NCBI GenBank assembly: GCA_013287965.1
Contig: JABDCU010000017.1
Location: forward strand, 1-36,720
Length of the DNA stretch: 36,720 nt
From: Candidatus Omnitrophota bacterium
GTDB taxonomy: Bacteria; Omnitrophota; Gorgyraeia; Zapsychrales; Fredricksoniimonadaceae
Direction of reading: 5' to 3'
The notes under the pieces are model-generated. The model worked only from the letters and a program-made list of their open reading frames with translations. It did not search any database and was not told where the DNA came from. Numbering within the stretch: the stretch's first letter is position 1; each line of letters begins with the position of its first letter. The translations under genes and the position numbers were made by a program. This document shows positions 15,761 through 23,850 of this stretch, in pieces.

Positions 15761-18700
15761 TTGACCTGAGAAATCCCTAGGAAGGCACGGAGATCCGTCA
15801 GCGGCTGGATATTGATGATCACCGGCACAAAGCCGGGGGCGTTTTGCAACTGAGCAAGTTGTGCCGGATCCATATAGAACTTGATCGCTTTACCGGCGTT
15901 GCGGACCTCCAAAGGCGTTTTGCCAGCGGTGAAATCAATACCGCCGCGCGTCCTGGCTGCCACTCCCGTCATCGCCTGGTCCTCCGGATCACGATAAATT
16001 TTAAGCTTTTTAGCTTCTTTGCTGCTGATTTTTCTCTGTATCTTGTTGGAGCTTTCTGTATTTTTCAAAGCATTGACTACGACCGGTCTCAACTCGGGAA
16101 GAAGTTTTTCATCTTGCAAAATTAAACCAAAAGTTCTGACCACCACAGAATCGCTCCTGCCTTCCAGATCATTAATGATCTCCTTGCGAACGCCCAAATC
16201 AGGATCGTCCCTCAAAGCTTCACACATAATCTCGACTAAGCGAGGACCATCTTTCTGACGTAAAGACCGGACTGTTTTAATACGCAGCTTGAGGTCATTG
16301 TCTTGTAAAAGTTTTTCCAAAGCATCAATTTGTTCTGGTTTAAGAAATTTTGTGCGGCTTTCACGTTGTTTCCCGGCAAAAACCGCTTTAGACCCTTCCA
16401 TATTCTTCAAAGCCCTTTTTATTTCCGGGATCAATTTGGGAAGAAATTCTTCATCCTGTAAAACCAATTTAAAAGTTTTGGCCACCATGGGCTCATTTCT
16501 GCCATTCAGGACGTCAACGATTTCCCTGCGTACACCTAAATCAGGATCATCCCGCAAAGCCCTACATAAAGCCTCAACCACGCGGTTATCATTTTCATAA
16601 CGTGAAGACCGGACTGCTTTAAGACGCACATCGGTATCAGGACTGTGCAAATCGTTGATAAAAGCATCAAACACATCTTGTTTAAGTATTTTTATAGCGA
16701 ACCTGTCAGCAGCAGCTGCTATTGGATCTCTTTGTCCCACCCCAAACACTGCTGCGGGGGTTGACATGATACTTCCTAATCCTGCCACGATGACAGCCCT
16801 TACAGAAGTCTCTAAAAAATCCCTGCGGCTCGTCTTTGCCTTCATCGCCAGGTCCAACGGCAGGCGGATGGTGAAGGTAGCGCCAAGGCCATTCTTGTTA
16901 TTTTCAGCAGTTAATGTGCCGCCGTGCGCCTCAATGATTTGCTTGCAAATAAATAGCCCGAGCCCTGTTCCCTTGTCTTCAGGTCTGGTCGTAAAAAATG
17001 GGTCAAAAATTTTGACCATATTTTCTGGTCGTATGCCTGACCCGTTGTCAGTAATAGTGGTCTTTGCCCAGGCCCCATCCAGCCTTGTTCGAATAGTAAT
17101 TTTTCCCCTTTGATTGTCCCCAATGGCAATTTGGGCATTTCTGACCAAATTCATGATCACATGCCCGAATTTAAACGCATCTACAGGGACCTGGCCGACT
17201 TTGGGAGAAAAATTCCTGATGACGGATATGTTCTCTTTTTCTTGCACAAGAGAAATGCTCTTTTTAATGACATCATTTAGATCAACTGGTAATTTATCAA
17301 CTTCATCAAAAGCGAATTTTCCTTCGGCAATGGCCATGATGTAGGTTGAAAAATGGTCCAAAACCGTCAACAATGATCTAAAAATATTTATATCCCCCAT
17401 AGACGGGTGTGATTCAAAAATTTGGGATAAAGATGATTGAACAAACAACACATTTATCTTTACCTTACTAAAATAATTTTTACGCTCTTGCGCATTTAGA
17501 AGTCCTCTAACTAATAAAAACAGATGTTGATCACGCTCTACTTCCTTCCAATACTTATACAATCCAGACAATTCATTGATCGATCCTGCCAAATCCTCTC
17601 TTTTTGATTCTTTCAGATCATCTATCATGTTTACTAAATGACCGCCGACACCAAACATAAGATTACTTACATCATGGTCTTGAGCAGACAGTAATGCTAA
17701 TTCATACCCATTCCCTTTTTCCAGGCTCATCGCCCGGTCCGGTGGTTTAATCTCAAAGGCCGATTGTGCGCTGTCCCTCTCCTGGAGTTCTGCCCCTCCC
17801 TCCAGCCTATTATAAAAAGCCTTTCCATTTATCCATTCGCCTCCTGCATATTTCTTGATGACATCCGTCACAATTGGATCAATGACATAATTCCATTTAC
17901 CACCCAATAACTCAGGCCTATACTTTGGCTTAAATAAAAACGCATGTTTTTCTCCCCTTAATTTCTGCATGACCCAACCCTTAAAAATACTGTCATCAGT
18001 TGGAGAATAGTGGTTGTCTAGCGCGATCTGGCATATTTCATTAAACAGAACAAAGTCAAACATTTCATCCTTCCTATCCAAGTATCTCCACAAAAACTCA
18101 ACCACCGCTTTCTCTGATTTGAGAGTTGATTTTTTCTTGGGCCAAAAATGGTACACCATTGCCGTTAACCCAGCCAAAACAACCAGCGGCCCAACCCCCA
18201 TCGCACGGTCATCCGTTAATTGGGCGCTGTCCCCTATTATTTTGTTTTGGGGTTTTCTGAATACAAAAGGACGTATTTCCTGGGAGCCCGGAAATGATCT
18301 TATGAATTCTTGTCTAATTCTTCCTAAATCTACACCTTTCTCCCCTACGATCACTATGGGAAGGCCATTTTCAACTTGTGACCTGACTATCTTACTCCAG
18401 GAGCCGTCTCGTGGGTCTCCTAAAATATCTTCTAAATTATAATTTTCTCTGGCGATTAGAATAACGGCTTTTATTTTTAGATCAGGGCTGTTTTTGATGA
18501 TGATTTCATTATTATATCCCTTACCCGCATAAAAAAAACCGTCTGGCGGAAGATCCCTGGATTGTTCTATTAATTCTTGAGGGGTGATTGCCAGCTCATC
18601 GTATGGATGAACCACCGATTGGTATAAAATATTCTTAAACGAAGTCCTGTTCTGTTCTGCTAAATGTTTCTCTATAAACCCTGCTAATGCCTGCTTATTT

Positions 18701-20898
18701 TTATTCATCGCGACAATATTTAGATGCATATACCTCAACACAGCGGCAATGTCCCGATCAGGGAATTCCAATATTAAACCCACCGTTGCACCGCCATATG
18801 TCATCAGGTGATCTTGATCGATTTCACTTGCTGAATAGTATTCAGGGGCCCCTCGTAATACTCGCGGATTAAGAAGCCTATGAATGCCTAATACTTTGAC
18901 GGTATAAATGAATTTCTTAGGATCATGGTTTTCGATATCCGTTGTTAGCCAATGCCGAGGCATTGGGGGCGCATTCATCGCCTGGTCTTCCCGGCTTAGC
19001 TGAGCGCTATTTAAGGTATACCCGCGTGATGTCAGCAGATTTTTTAATCCTGTTTCACCGGATTTTCCCGGGGTATGTTTGGCAAAATCCTGGTCGGAAA
19101 AACCTGTCTCGCCAAAATGGCTCTCAAGCATCTCCCGCCAGGACTGCCTTTGTAAATGCTCTGTATTCATGATCACACCATCGCTGTCAAAAATAACGCC
19201 CTCTGCTGAGTATATTTCATCCAATTGTTCTGCTGTTAAATCAGAAACATCTTCCACAACAATGTTCGCGTGTTTGTCACGCATCCTTTGGGCATTATTG
19301 TCCCTGGCCAAGGCAAGTACTTTAAACCCCGCATTATGCGCTGCTTCCACGATGTCTTCTCCGTCTTCAACAACCCAGCTATCCGCAGGATCAATATTCC
19401 CCATCTCCCGGGCCATTATTTTCCAAAGCTCAGGGTCAGTTTTTTCGGGCAAACCTTTTTCTTTGAATTTACCGCCGTCAATGACAAACAAAAATTTACC
19501 AGAAAGACCGGCACGCTTTAAAGTTTCTCCGGTCTGGTGATTGGATGATACCACTGCCATCTTGACGTTATGATGTTTCAGGTCCTCAATAAACGTGACA
19601 CTGCTGGCAAACGGCTTGGCGTTGACGAATAATTGCTTGGCCCTTGCCCTCCTTGCCTCAGCCGCTCTTTCCATTTGCTGCGGTGTTACAACCTTCATGG
19701 CTTGGTCGCTCAATGTTTCTAGCTGTACATCAACAACGCGCATGGCATGATCAGAGTTACCATGGCCACGTAAAACCCTTTGGTCCGGGGTAATGGCCAT
19801 AGCGGCATTCACATTAATTAATAACGCGCCTCCTGAAAAATATTTTCTTGGAATGACTTGTTGAGTCAGCGGGTCTTGGTCTTCTTTGATGTAGTTGTAG
19901 ACGCCTTTTTTGAAGGCTTGGAGATATCTTTGATAGATTGCCTCGGTCGTTACACTCCCTCGCAATGACACAATGCCGGCAACTTTATTCTTGTTCGCAT
20001 AGACTTGGGCCAAGATGCTGTCTTTGATCTTCTTTTTGTACCAGGTGGCGAGGATCAATGAGTTGTAGACTTGACGGAGTTGGGCGAAGTTGCGGCCGGA
20101 GTTGACTTCCTCTGTCAATTCTGGAATAACAATCTCACGGACGATTTGACTGCCGAGGGCGTTGATGTCGTTCTTGTTATGGATTCCCGCTTGCGCGGGA
20201 ATGACACCATGAGAGAGCGCCAAATAATCCTGTTCGAGCATGACTTTTAACTTTTCTTCCACCACATACGCTGTGCCGACTTTGGCATTTTCATAGACTA
20301 CGGCTTTTTCGGGGACGATCCAAACTTTGTTGAATGTATTGACTGGAATATTGGTTGTACCGAATTTTTTAGCGGCTTCTGCGTAAATGCGTTTCCAAAA
20401 TTTCTTACCAATTTCGTCTTCCGGATAAATCAAACTCGCGGTGATTTGTTTGAGCATATAGTCTTCGGCTAACAAGTCACGACCCATTTCTGTTAGGCCA
20501 AAGCTTTGGGGAACGATACGGTTTTTTTCGTAAGGACTTAAATTAACCCAGAGGTCTTTTTCGGGGATGGTTAAAGAAGCCAAGAAATATTTAATAAGTT
20601 TGGTGGCTTCGGTTTGGATTCCCGCTTTCGCGGGAATGACAGTGGAAGAACCAGGAATGACAGTGTTGGAATCCCCTTGGTCCAAAATGAATTCAAATCT
20701 AAAAGGATTGTCGGAATGGACTTTGAGGCCTTTTAATATGGGTGGGTTAAATTCAGGACTTAGCTGGACCATTGTTCCTGGCGCAGGTAAAGAGAACTCC
20801 TGCGCTTGGGCTAAAGGTATAGGGCCAAGGAAATTAAGCAAAAAGGCAAAAATAAGCCCAAGGGCTATATTAACTCTAAAATTTAAATACTTTCTCAT
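15754..20898 (-). CDS. Giant modular exported protein GP2
   Basis: A 1714-residue protein; start ATG 20898 (MRKYLNFRVN) is preferred over GTG 20916. Signal peptide 1-33 (AQA/QEF). N-domain to about 357, homologous to GP1 and GP3. Ala-Met seams at Met386, 401, 641, 900, 1057, 1352 and 1643, the last six all of the form D-x-A-M. Modules: 401-641, a circularly permuted HAD phosphatase; 641-900, unrecognised, with an ending YNNEIIIKNSPDL that faintly recalls ADP-ribosyltransferase folds; 900-1057, opening with a membrane segment, unrecognised; 1057-1352, a complete histidine kinase core; 1352-1643, a Tat-type signal plus duplicated HEAT-like units; then the GGIDFT tag. Repeats encode VIPAKAGIQ, VIPAQAGIH and VSLRGSVTTEAI within the N-domain. 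It follows the TPR gene by 56 bases and may be the last gene of the secretion operon. Confidence 0.85.
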   Translation of the reverse strand: MRKYLNFRVNIALGLIFAFLLNFLGPIPLAQAQEFSLPAPGTMVQLSPEFNPPILKGLKVHSDNPFRFEFILDQGDSNTVIPGSSTVIPAKAGIQTEATKLIKYFLASLTIPEKDLWVNLSPYEKNRIVPQSFGLTEMGRDLLAEDYMLKQITASLIYPEDEIGKKFWKRIYAEAAKKFGTTNIPVNTFNKVWIVPEKAVVYENAKVGTAYVVEEKLKVMLEQDYLALSHGVIPAQAGIHNKNDINALGSQIVREIVIPELTEEVNSGRNFAQLRQVYNSLILATWYKKKIKDSILAQVYANKNKVAGIVSLRGSVTTEAIYQRYLQAFKKGVYNYIKEDQDPLTQQVIPRKYFSGGALLINVNAAMAITPDQRVLRGHGNSDHAMRVVDVQLETLSDQAMKVVTPQQMERAAEARRARAKQLFVNAKPFASSVTFIEDLKHHNVKMAVVSSNHQTGETLKRAGLSGKFLFVIDGGKFKEKGLPEKTDPELWKIMAREMGNIDPADSWVVEDGEDIVEAAHNAGFKVLALARDNNAQRMRDKHANIVVEDVSDLTAEQLDEIYSAEGVIFDSDGVIMNTEHLQRQSWREMLESHFGETGFSDQDFAKHTPGKSGETGLKNLLTSRGYTLNSAQLSREDQAMNAPPMPRHWLTTDIENHDPKKFIYTVKVLGIHRLLNPRVLRGAPEYYSASEIDQDHLMTYGGATVGLILEFPDRDIAAVLRYMHLNIVAMNKNKQALAGFIEKHLAEQNRTSFKNILYQSVVHPYDELAITPQELIEQSRDLPPDGFFYAGKGYNNEIIIKNSPDLKIKAVILIARENYNLEDILGDPRDGSWSKIVRSQVENGLPIVIVGEKGVDLGRIRQEFIRSFPGSQEIRPFVFRKPQNKIIGDSAQLTDDRAMGVGPLVVLAGLTAMVYHFWPKKKSTLKSEKAVVEFLWRYLDRKDEMFDFVLFNEICQIALDNHYSPTDDSIFKGWVMQKLRGEKHAFLFKPKYRPELLGGKWNYVIDPIVTDVIKKYAGGEWINGKAFYNRLEGGAELQERDSAQSAFEIKPPDRAMSLEKGNGYELALLSAQDHDVSNLMFGVGGHLVNMIDDLKESKREDLAGSINELSGLYKYWKEVERDQHLFLLVRGLLNAQERKNYFSKVKINVLFVQSSLSQIFESHPSMGDINIFRSLLTVLDHFSTYIMAIAEGKFAFDEVDKLPVDLNDVIKKSISLVQEKENISVIRNFSPKVGQVPVDAFKFGHVIMNLVRNAQIAIGDNQRGKITIRTRLDGAWAKTTITDNGSGIRPENMVKIFDPFFTTRPEDKGTGLGLFICKQIIEAHGGTLTAENNKNGLGATFTIRLPLDLAMKAKTSRRDFLETSVRAVIVAGLGSIMSTPAAVFGVGQRDPIAAAADRFAIKILKQDVFDAFINDLHSPDTDVRLKAVRSSRYENDNRVVEALCRALRDDPDLGVRREIVDVLNGRNEPMVAKTFKLVLQDEEFLPKLIPEIKRALKNMEGSKAVFAGKQRESRTKFLKPEQIDALEKLLQDNDLKLRIKTVRSLRQKDGPRLVEIMCEALRDDPDLGVRKEIINDLEGRSDSVVVRTFGLILQDEKLLPELRPVVVNALKNTESSNKIQRKISSKEAKKLKIYRDPEDQAMTGVAARTRGGIDFTAGKTPLEVRNAGKAIKFYMDPAQLAQLQNAPGFVPVIINIQPLTDLRAFLGISQVNQ
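15757..15945 (-). other. C-terminal tag of GP2 (GGIDF domain)
   Basis: Residues 1652-1714, opening GGIDFTAGKTP and with FYMDPAQLAQL and INIQPLTDLRAFLGIS corresponding to QFDPAMIARI and SIIPVTNLPLLLGLR of GP1. It is more diverged than the GP1/GP3 pair but in the same position, nine residues after a seam. Confidence 0.65.
15973..16845 (-). other. GP2 module: internal Tat-type signal followed by two HEAT-like units
   Basis: Directly after seam Met1352 comes KAKTSRRDFLETSV and a hydrophobic stretch ending STPAAVFG, a textbook twin-arginine signal in the wrong place. Two alignable units of about 120 residues follow; the shared core is ALRDDPDLGVR(R/K)EI with LQDE(E/K)(F/L)LP further on. HEAT-type repeats usually bind proteins. 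The module looks like a complete formerly separate exported protein fused in frame. Confidence 0.7.
16846..17730 (-). other. GP2 module: histidine kinase dimerisation and ATPase core
   Basis: Lies exactly between seams Met1057 and Met1352. H-box SAQDHDVSNLMFGVGGH with probable phosphoacceptor His1075; N-box HVIMNLVRNAQIAIG; G1 DNGSGI; F-box FDPFFTTRPEDKG; G2 GTGLGLFICKQIIEAHGG. All ATP-binding motifs are intact. There is no sensor or membrane segment of its own. An ATP-dependent kinase in a protein carrying a Sec signal is unexpected. Confidence 0.85.
18979..19698 (-). other. GP2 module: circularly permuted HAD-superfamily phosphatase
   Basis: Between seams Met401 and Met641. The C-terminal half of a beta-phosphoglucomutase-like HAD protein comes first: cap helix RRARAKQLFVNAKPF, motif II VVSSNHQTG, motif III region LPEKTDPELW, motif IV VVEDGEDIVEAAHNAGF. 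The N-terminal half follows: motif I VIFDSDGVIMNTEHLQ and the first cap helices, ending SRGYTLNSAQ. Joining that end to the start of the module restores the usual order. Confidence 0.8.
19936..19970. repeat. Dispersed repeat (GTCATTGCGAGG family) inside GP2
   Basis: Coding strand reads gtcattgcgagggagtgtaa and continues to ggcaatc, translated VSLRGSVTTEAI. It replaces, with little or no change in length, the loop that reads GINAQDPSEKDKIF in GP1. Confidence 0.8.
20183..20202. repeat. Dispersed palindrome at site 2 of GP2
   Basis: Perfect attcccgcttgcgcgggaat, translated VIPAQAGIH at the position where GP1 carries the unrelated SERSEES repeat. Confidence 0.9.
20618..20637. repeat. Dispersed palindrome at site 1 of GP2
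   Basis: Perfect attcccgctttcgcgggaat, translated VIPAKAGIQ. A partial second unit next to it gives NTVIPGSS, so the repeat end appears duplicated. Confidence 0.9.
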
Positions 20899-20954
20899 AT
20901 ATAAGGAAAGATACACTATTTTGGAGAGTTATGCCAGTTTTTGTGGAGGGAAAA

Positions 20955-21740
20955 TCAATAATCAGAGAGTTTGCCGCGCAGGCGGACCTGCATACCGGTG
21001 GGCTTGTCAGCAGTGGCGGGCAGCGGGCCTAAACCAGCCGGCTGGGAAGGCGGACTACCGCCTCCTGCATTTGCGTCAGCTTCGGTATTAACATGCGTAT
21101 TGTTCCGCAAAGAATCTTCCAGACGGGTGGCCAAATCCTCCTGCCCCATCACATGCAATTTCGTGATCATCTCCAGTGCTTCTACACGCTGATTACTGGC
21201 AAAATACGCTGAACCCATGCCGTAATAAATTTTAGGGTCCTGGCTGACCGCTAATACCATTTTAAAATATTTGAGCGCAGTGAGCGGTTTTGACCTGACC
21301 AATAAATTGATCCACGCAAGGCTTAATTGCGCGCTGCTTAAACCAGGGTCAGCCTTCAAGGCTTTTTCAAAATACTCCTGGGAATGGTCCACATCCTGGC
21401 GGCCATAATAGATACGCCCCAGATTATCATAGGCCGGCGCCATTTTAGGGTCATAGCTGATGGCTGCTTTTAAATATTCAATGGTCTTATTCTCGTCCCC
21501 ACCGGCGGCCTGGTTGGCCAGGGCCATCCCGTTATACGCCGGGGCAAAGCCGGGAGCGGCCTTGACTATCTGCTGATAGAAGCCGATGGCCTGGTCATAC
21601 TGCTGGCTGTTGTAGGCATTTACCGCGCGCTCATAGAGGTCCTTGAGGACTTCCATCTGGGCATGGGCAGTAGTGGCGCAAAATAGAAATGCAATAACAC
21701 TATGGAGTAGCAGACGGGGTTGCTGATGGCGCATTGGCAT
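20955..21740 (-). CDS. Exported TPR protein of the secretion operon
   Basis: A 261-residue protein: signal peptide ending ATTAHA/QME, then about four to five TPR-like helical pairs (for example AYNSQQYDQAIGFYQQIVKA, PAYDNLGRIYYGRQD, EYFEKALKADPGLSSAQLSL), then a Gly/Pro-rich tail. TPR proteins in pilus and secretion systems often assemble or stabilise the outer-membrane pore; that role is inferred from position only. It overlaps the PilO-like gene by 41 bases; ATG 21734 is an alternative start. Last gene before GP2. Confidence 0.8.
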   Translation of the reverse strand: MPMRHQQPRLLLHSVIAFLFCATTAHAQMEVLKDLYERAVNAYNSQQYDQAIGFYQQIVKAAPGFAPAYNGMALANQAAGGDENKTIEYLKAAISYDPKMAPAYDNLGRIYYGRQDVDHSQEYFEKALKADPGLSSAQLSLAWINLLVRSKPLTALKYFKMVLAVSQDPKIYYGMGSAYFASNQRVEALEMITKLHVMGQEDLATRLEDSLRNNTHVNTEADANAGGGSPPSQPAGLGPLPATADKPTGMQVRLRGKLSDY

Positions 21741-22320
21741 CGGGGGCCGCCTTAGGAGGCATGGGCTTGTCTGTCACCACGACCTTTTCAACCGTCATGG
21801 TGGCCTTGATCTCATCCGTATCGGATTTTTTACCGCTAAAATTGAATTTATCGACCTTCATCAGGTCCGTGTCGGAATTGACCGCGTGCATAAAAGAGAT
21901 CACATCTCCCAAATTACCGGAACATTCCAGATCAGCCTGGTATTTCCAATAATCCGCATCCTGCTCGCCGGGAGCGGGACTGATCTTGATCAGGGTGACC
22001 TTGGTTTGGCCGGCCAAACTTTCCAATTTCCTAAGGAATGCCGCGATCATCTCCTCATCCGTTGACATGTTCTTGGTCAGATAAGGCTTGATCTCATTGC
22101 TCTCTTGGGCAATGCGGTCTTTATACCCTAAAAAACGCATGTCCTGCTTGATCGTTGCTTCCTCTTTGGCAATGTCCTCTTCGATCGACGATAAACGGGA
22201 CATCGTGGGGGCGATCAAAAGACGGTCAAAAAGGGCCGCGATCACAAGCACCACCGTAATGAGCAAGAGCTTCTTTTGGTTCTCGTTTAAGCCCGCGATA
22301 AATTTATTGATTTCGTTCAC
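21700..22320 (-). CDS. gspM: GspM/PilO-like inner-membrane assembly protein
   Basis: A 206-residue bitopic protein: short cytoplasmic N-terminus, one membrane segment (about 17-38, LLLITVVLVIAALFDRLLI), coiled coil (about 40-75) and a periplasmic ferredoxin-like PilO domain including GDVISFMHAVNSDTDL, then a Pro/Ala tail. It joins the GspL/PilM-PilN protein in the inner-membrane platform. Its ATG overlaps the gspL stop by 4 bases. Confidence 0.8.
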   Translation of the reverse strand: MNEINKFIAGLNENQKKLLLITVVLVIAALFDRLLIAPTMSRLSSIEEDIAKEEATIKQDMRFLGYKDRIAQESNEIKPYLTKNMSTDEEMIAAFLRKLESLAGQTKVTLIKISPAPGEQDADYWKYQADLECSGNLGDVISFMHAVNSDTDLMKVDKFNFSGKKSDTDEIKATMTVEKVVVTDKPMPPKAAPDANAPSATPSATP

Positions 22321-23798
22321 GCCGCCGGCCCTCCGGCCTCTGTACCCGTCAGGGTTGAGGGGTCCTTGTAACTGTTCAATTTAAACTCAATTTCAAAAGC
22401 AGCCACGTCCTTGCCGTTGTCTTTTTTGACCGAGGTGGATTTGGTCTTGGCTTCTTTGAACATGCTTGAATCATCCAGCGACTTGACATACGAAAAGACG
22501 TCTGACATGGAACCTGAAATACCGTCAATGGTGACGGTACCTTCCTCATCCGTGACAATACTATTGAGATAGATCGTGTTGGGAGTGATCCTGTATAATT
22601 CATGGATGACATCGAGGCTGACCATGCGATCTTTGATATACCCGCGCACCAGTTTTATTTTATACATCTGCGCTTCAAGTTTTTCAACCTGTGCCTTTTG
22701 GGGAGCGAACTCTTCGCGCAAATTCTTGTTTAAATAGGTGTCCTTAAAATAAATATTGCTCATGATCATGCCCCCGACCAGCACCATAATGATGACTGCC
22801 GCCACCCCTGACCTGCTGGCTTCCTTGCTCTGGCGCTCCACGGTCTTTTTTAAGATCATCTCTTCGGGCATCAGGTTGATCTCGCACTTGGCCGCGCTCG
22901 AGGCCGGGGCCACCACATCCAGAAAAGAATCGTCGGCAAACTGGCTTTGTAATTTCTTGCGCGCATCCCCCGAACCCTTGACAAAACCCGTGAAAGCATT
23001 GACCTTGAACTCAACCTTCAGGCTCTCCGTTAAAACAGGTAAAATGCCGCTCACCGCTTCATGCGCCGTAGTCACCAGATAAGACGCCGGGGCCTCACTG
23101 CCGTCCTCCTGTGTGAACGCTTCCATGGATTTCTTGAATTCGTCCTGCAGTTTCGCGGGCGCGTCCGCCCCTTCCATGATGGCTTTAATACCGACGGGAA
23201 TATGCCTTACAAAAAGCAAGGTGCCTTTGGAGATGACGATATAACTGGCGGCATTTAAAGAAAAATCAATGATCCCGACAGGCGGCGCTTCTTTCTTTAA
23301 ATTCAGGGCCTTGGCATAAAAACGCGCCTGGGACTCCGGCGCAAAAAGGATATGCTGAACATCCAGCCCCGCCCGCTCCAGGACCGAGATCCGCTCCTTG
23401 ACCATGTCGCGATGCACGATCGTCAGCAGCAGACGGGTGTTACCGGCGGCATTCAGGCCTAAATTAATATAACTGATCAAGACCTCTTCCCGTGAATAAG
23501 GCGTATGGCGGGAGGCCTGCAAATTGATGATGGATTTGATCTCTTCGGGATCGCTCGAGGGGACTTCGATGTTCTTGGCGGTGGCCGCGTTGGCCGGGAT
23601 AACACAGATCACGGCAGCCTTGCGGTCAAAAGAGGCCAATAAGGATTTAAGCTCCTTGCCTGCCTCATCTCCGCCGGGAGTTGCCGTAAATGAAGTGCGG
23701 GCAACCTTCTCTAAACTCCCGGAAGATGCCGCTTGGGCGACCTTAATGACACCGTCATTGATGGAAATGGTTAGATATTTTTTGTCTGCGCCGAACAT
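22317..23798 (-). CDS. gspL: GspL-type platform protein: PilM-like domain fused to PilN-like domain
   Basis: A 493-residue protein. Residues 1-300 form an actin-like PilM/GspL cytoplasmic domain (LTISINDGVIKVAQA, GIIDFSLNAASYIVISKG). Residues from 305 are PilN-like: CEINLMPEE corresponds to the NLLP motif, with a membrane segment 331-349 and a coiled coil plus periplasmic domain after it. It links the ATPase GspE to the periplasmic platform. The 52 bases upstream (23799-23850) are very A+T rich and hold TATAAT at 23806-23811, only 7 bases before the ATG, possibly an internal promoter. Confidence 0.85.
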   Translation of the reverse strand: MFGADKKYLTISINDGVIKVAQAASSGSLEKVARTSFTATPGGDEAGKELKSLLASFDRKAAVICVIPANAATAKNIEVPSSDPEEIKSIINLQASRHTPYSREEVLISYINLGLNAAGNTRLLLTIVHRDMVKERISVLERAGLDVQHILFAPESQARFYAKALNLKKEAPPVGIIDFSLNAASYIVISKGTLLFVRHIPVGIKAIMEGADAPAKLQDEFKKSMEAFTQEDGSEAPASYLVTTAHEAVSGILPVLTESLKVEFKVNAFTGFVKGSGDARKKLQSQFADDSFLDVVAPASSAAKCEINLMPEEMILKKTVERQSKEASRSGVAAVIIMVLVGGMIMSNIYFKDTYLNKNLREEFAPQKAQVEKLEAQMYKIKLVRGYIKDRMVSLDVIHELYRITPNTIYLNSIVTDEEGTVTIDGISGSMSDVFSYVKSLDDSSMFKEAKTKSTSVKKDNGKDVAAFEIEFKLNSYKDPSTLTGTEAGGPAA

Positions 23799-23850
23799 TT
23801 AATTTATTATAACTATTTTTTAAAGCATAACCATTAGAAAAGTAAATATT

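Noticed and set aside
15761-15790. A terminator between the convergent STT3 gene and GP2
   Set aside because: The two coding sequences overlap by 7 bases and no stem followed by a T-run is visible at the junction.
9665-20637. The short repeats as a CRISPR array
   Set aside because: Copies are far apart, of several families, and lie inside open reading frames; no regular spacers and no cas genes.
23799-23850. TATAAT before gspL as a firm promoter
   Set aside because: No convincing -35 at 16-18 bases, and the box lies only 7 bases before the ATG; mentioned only as a possibility in the gspL entry.
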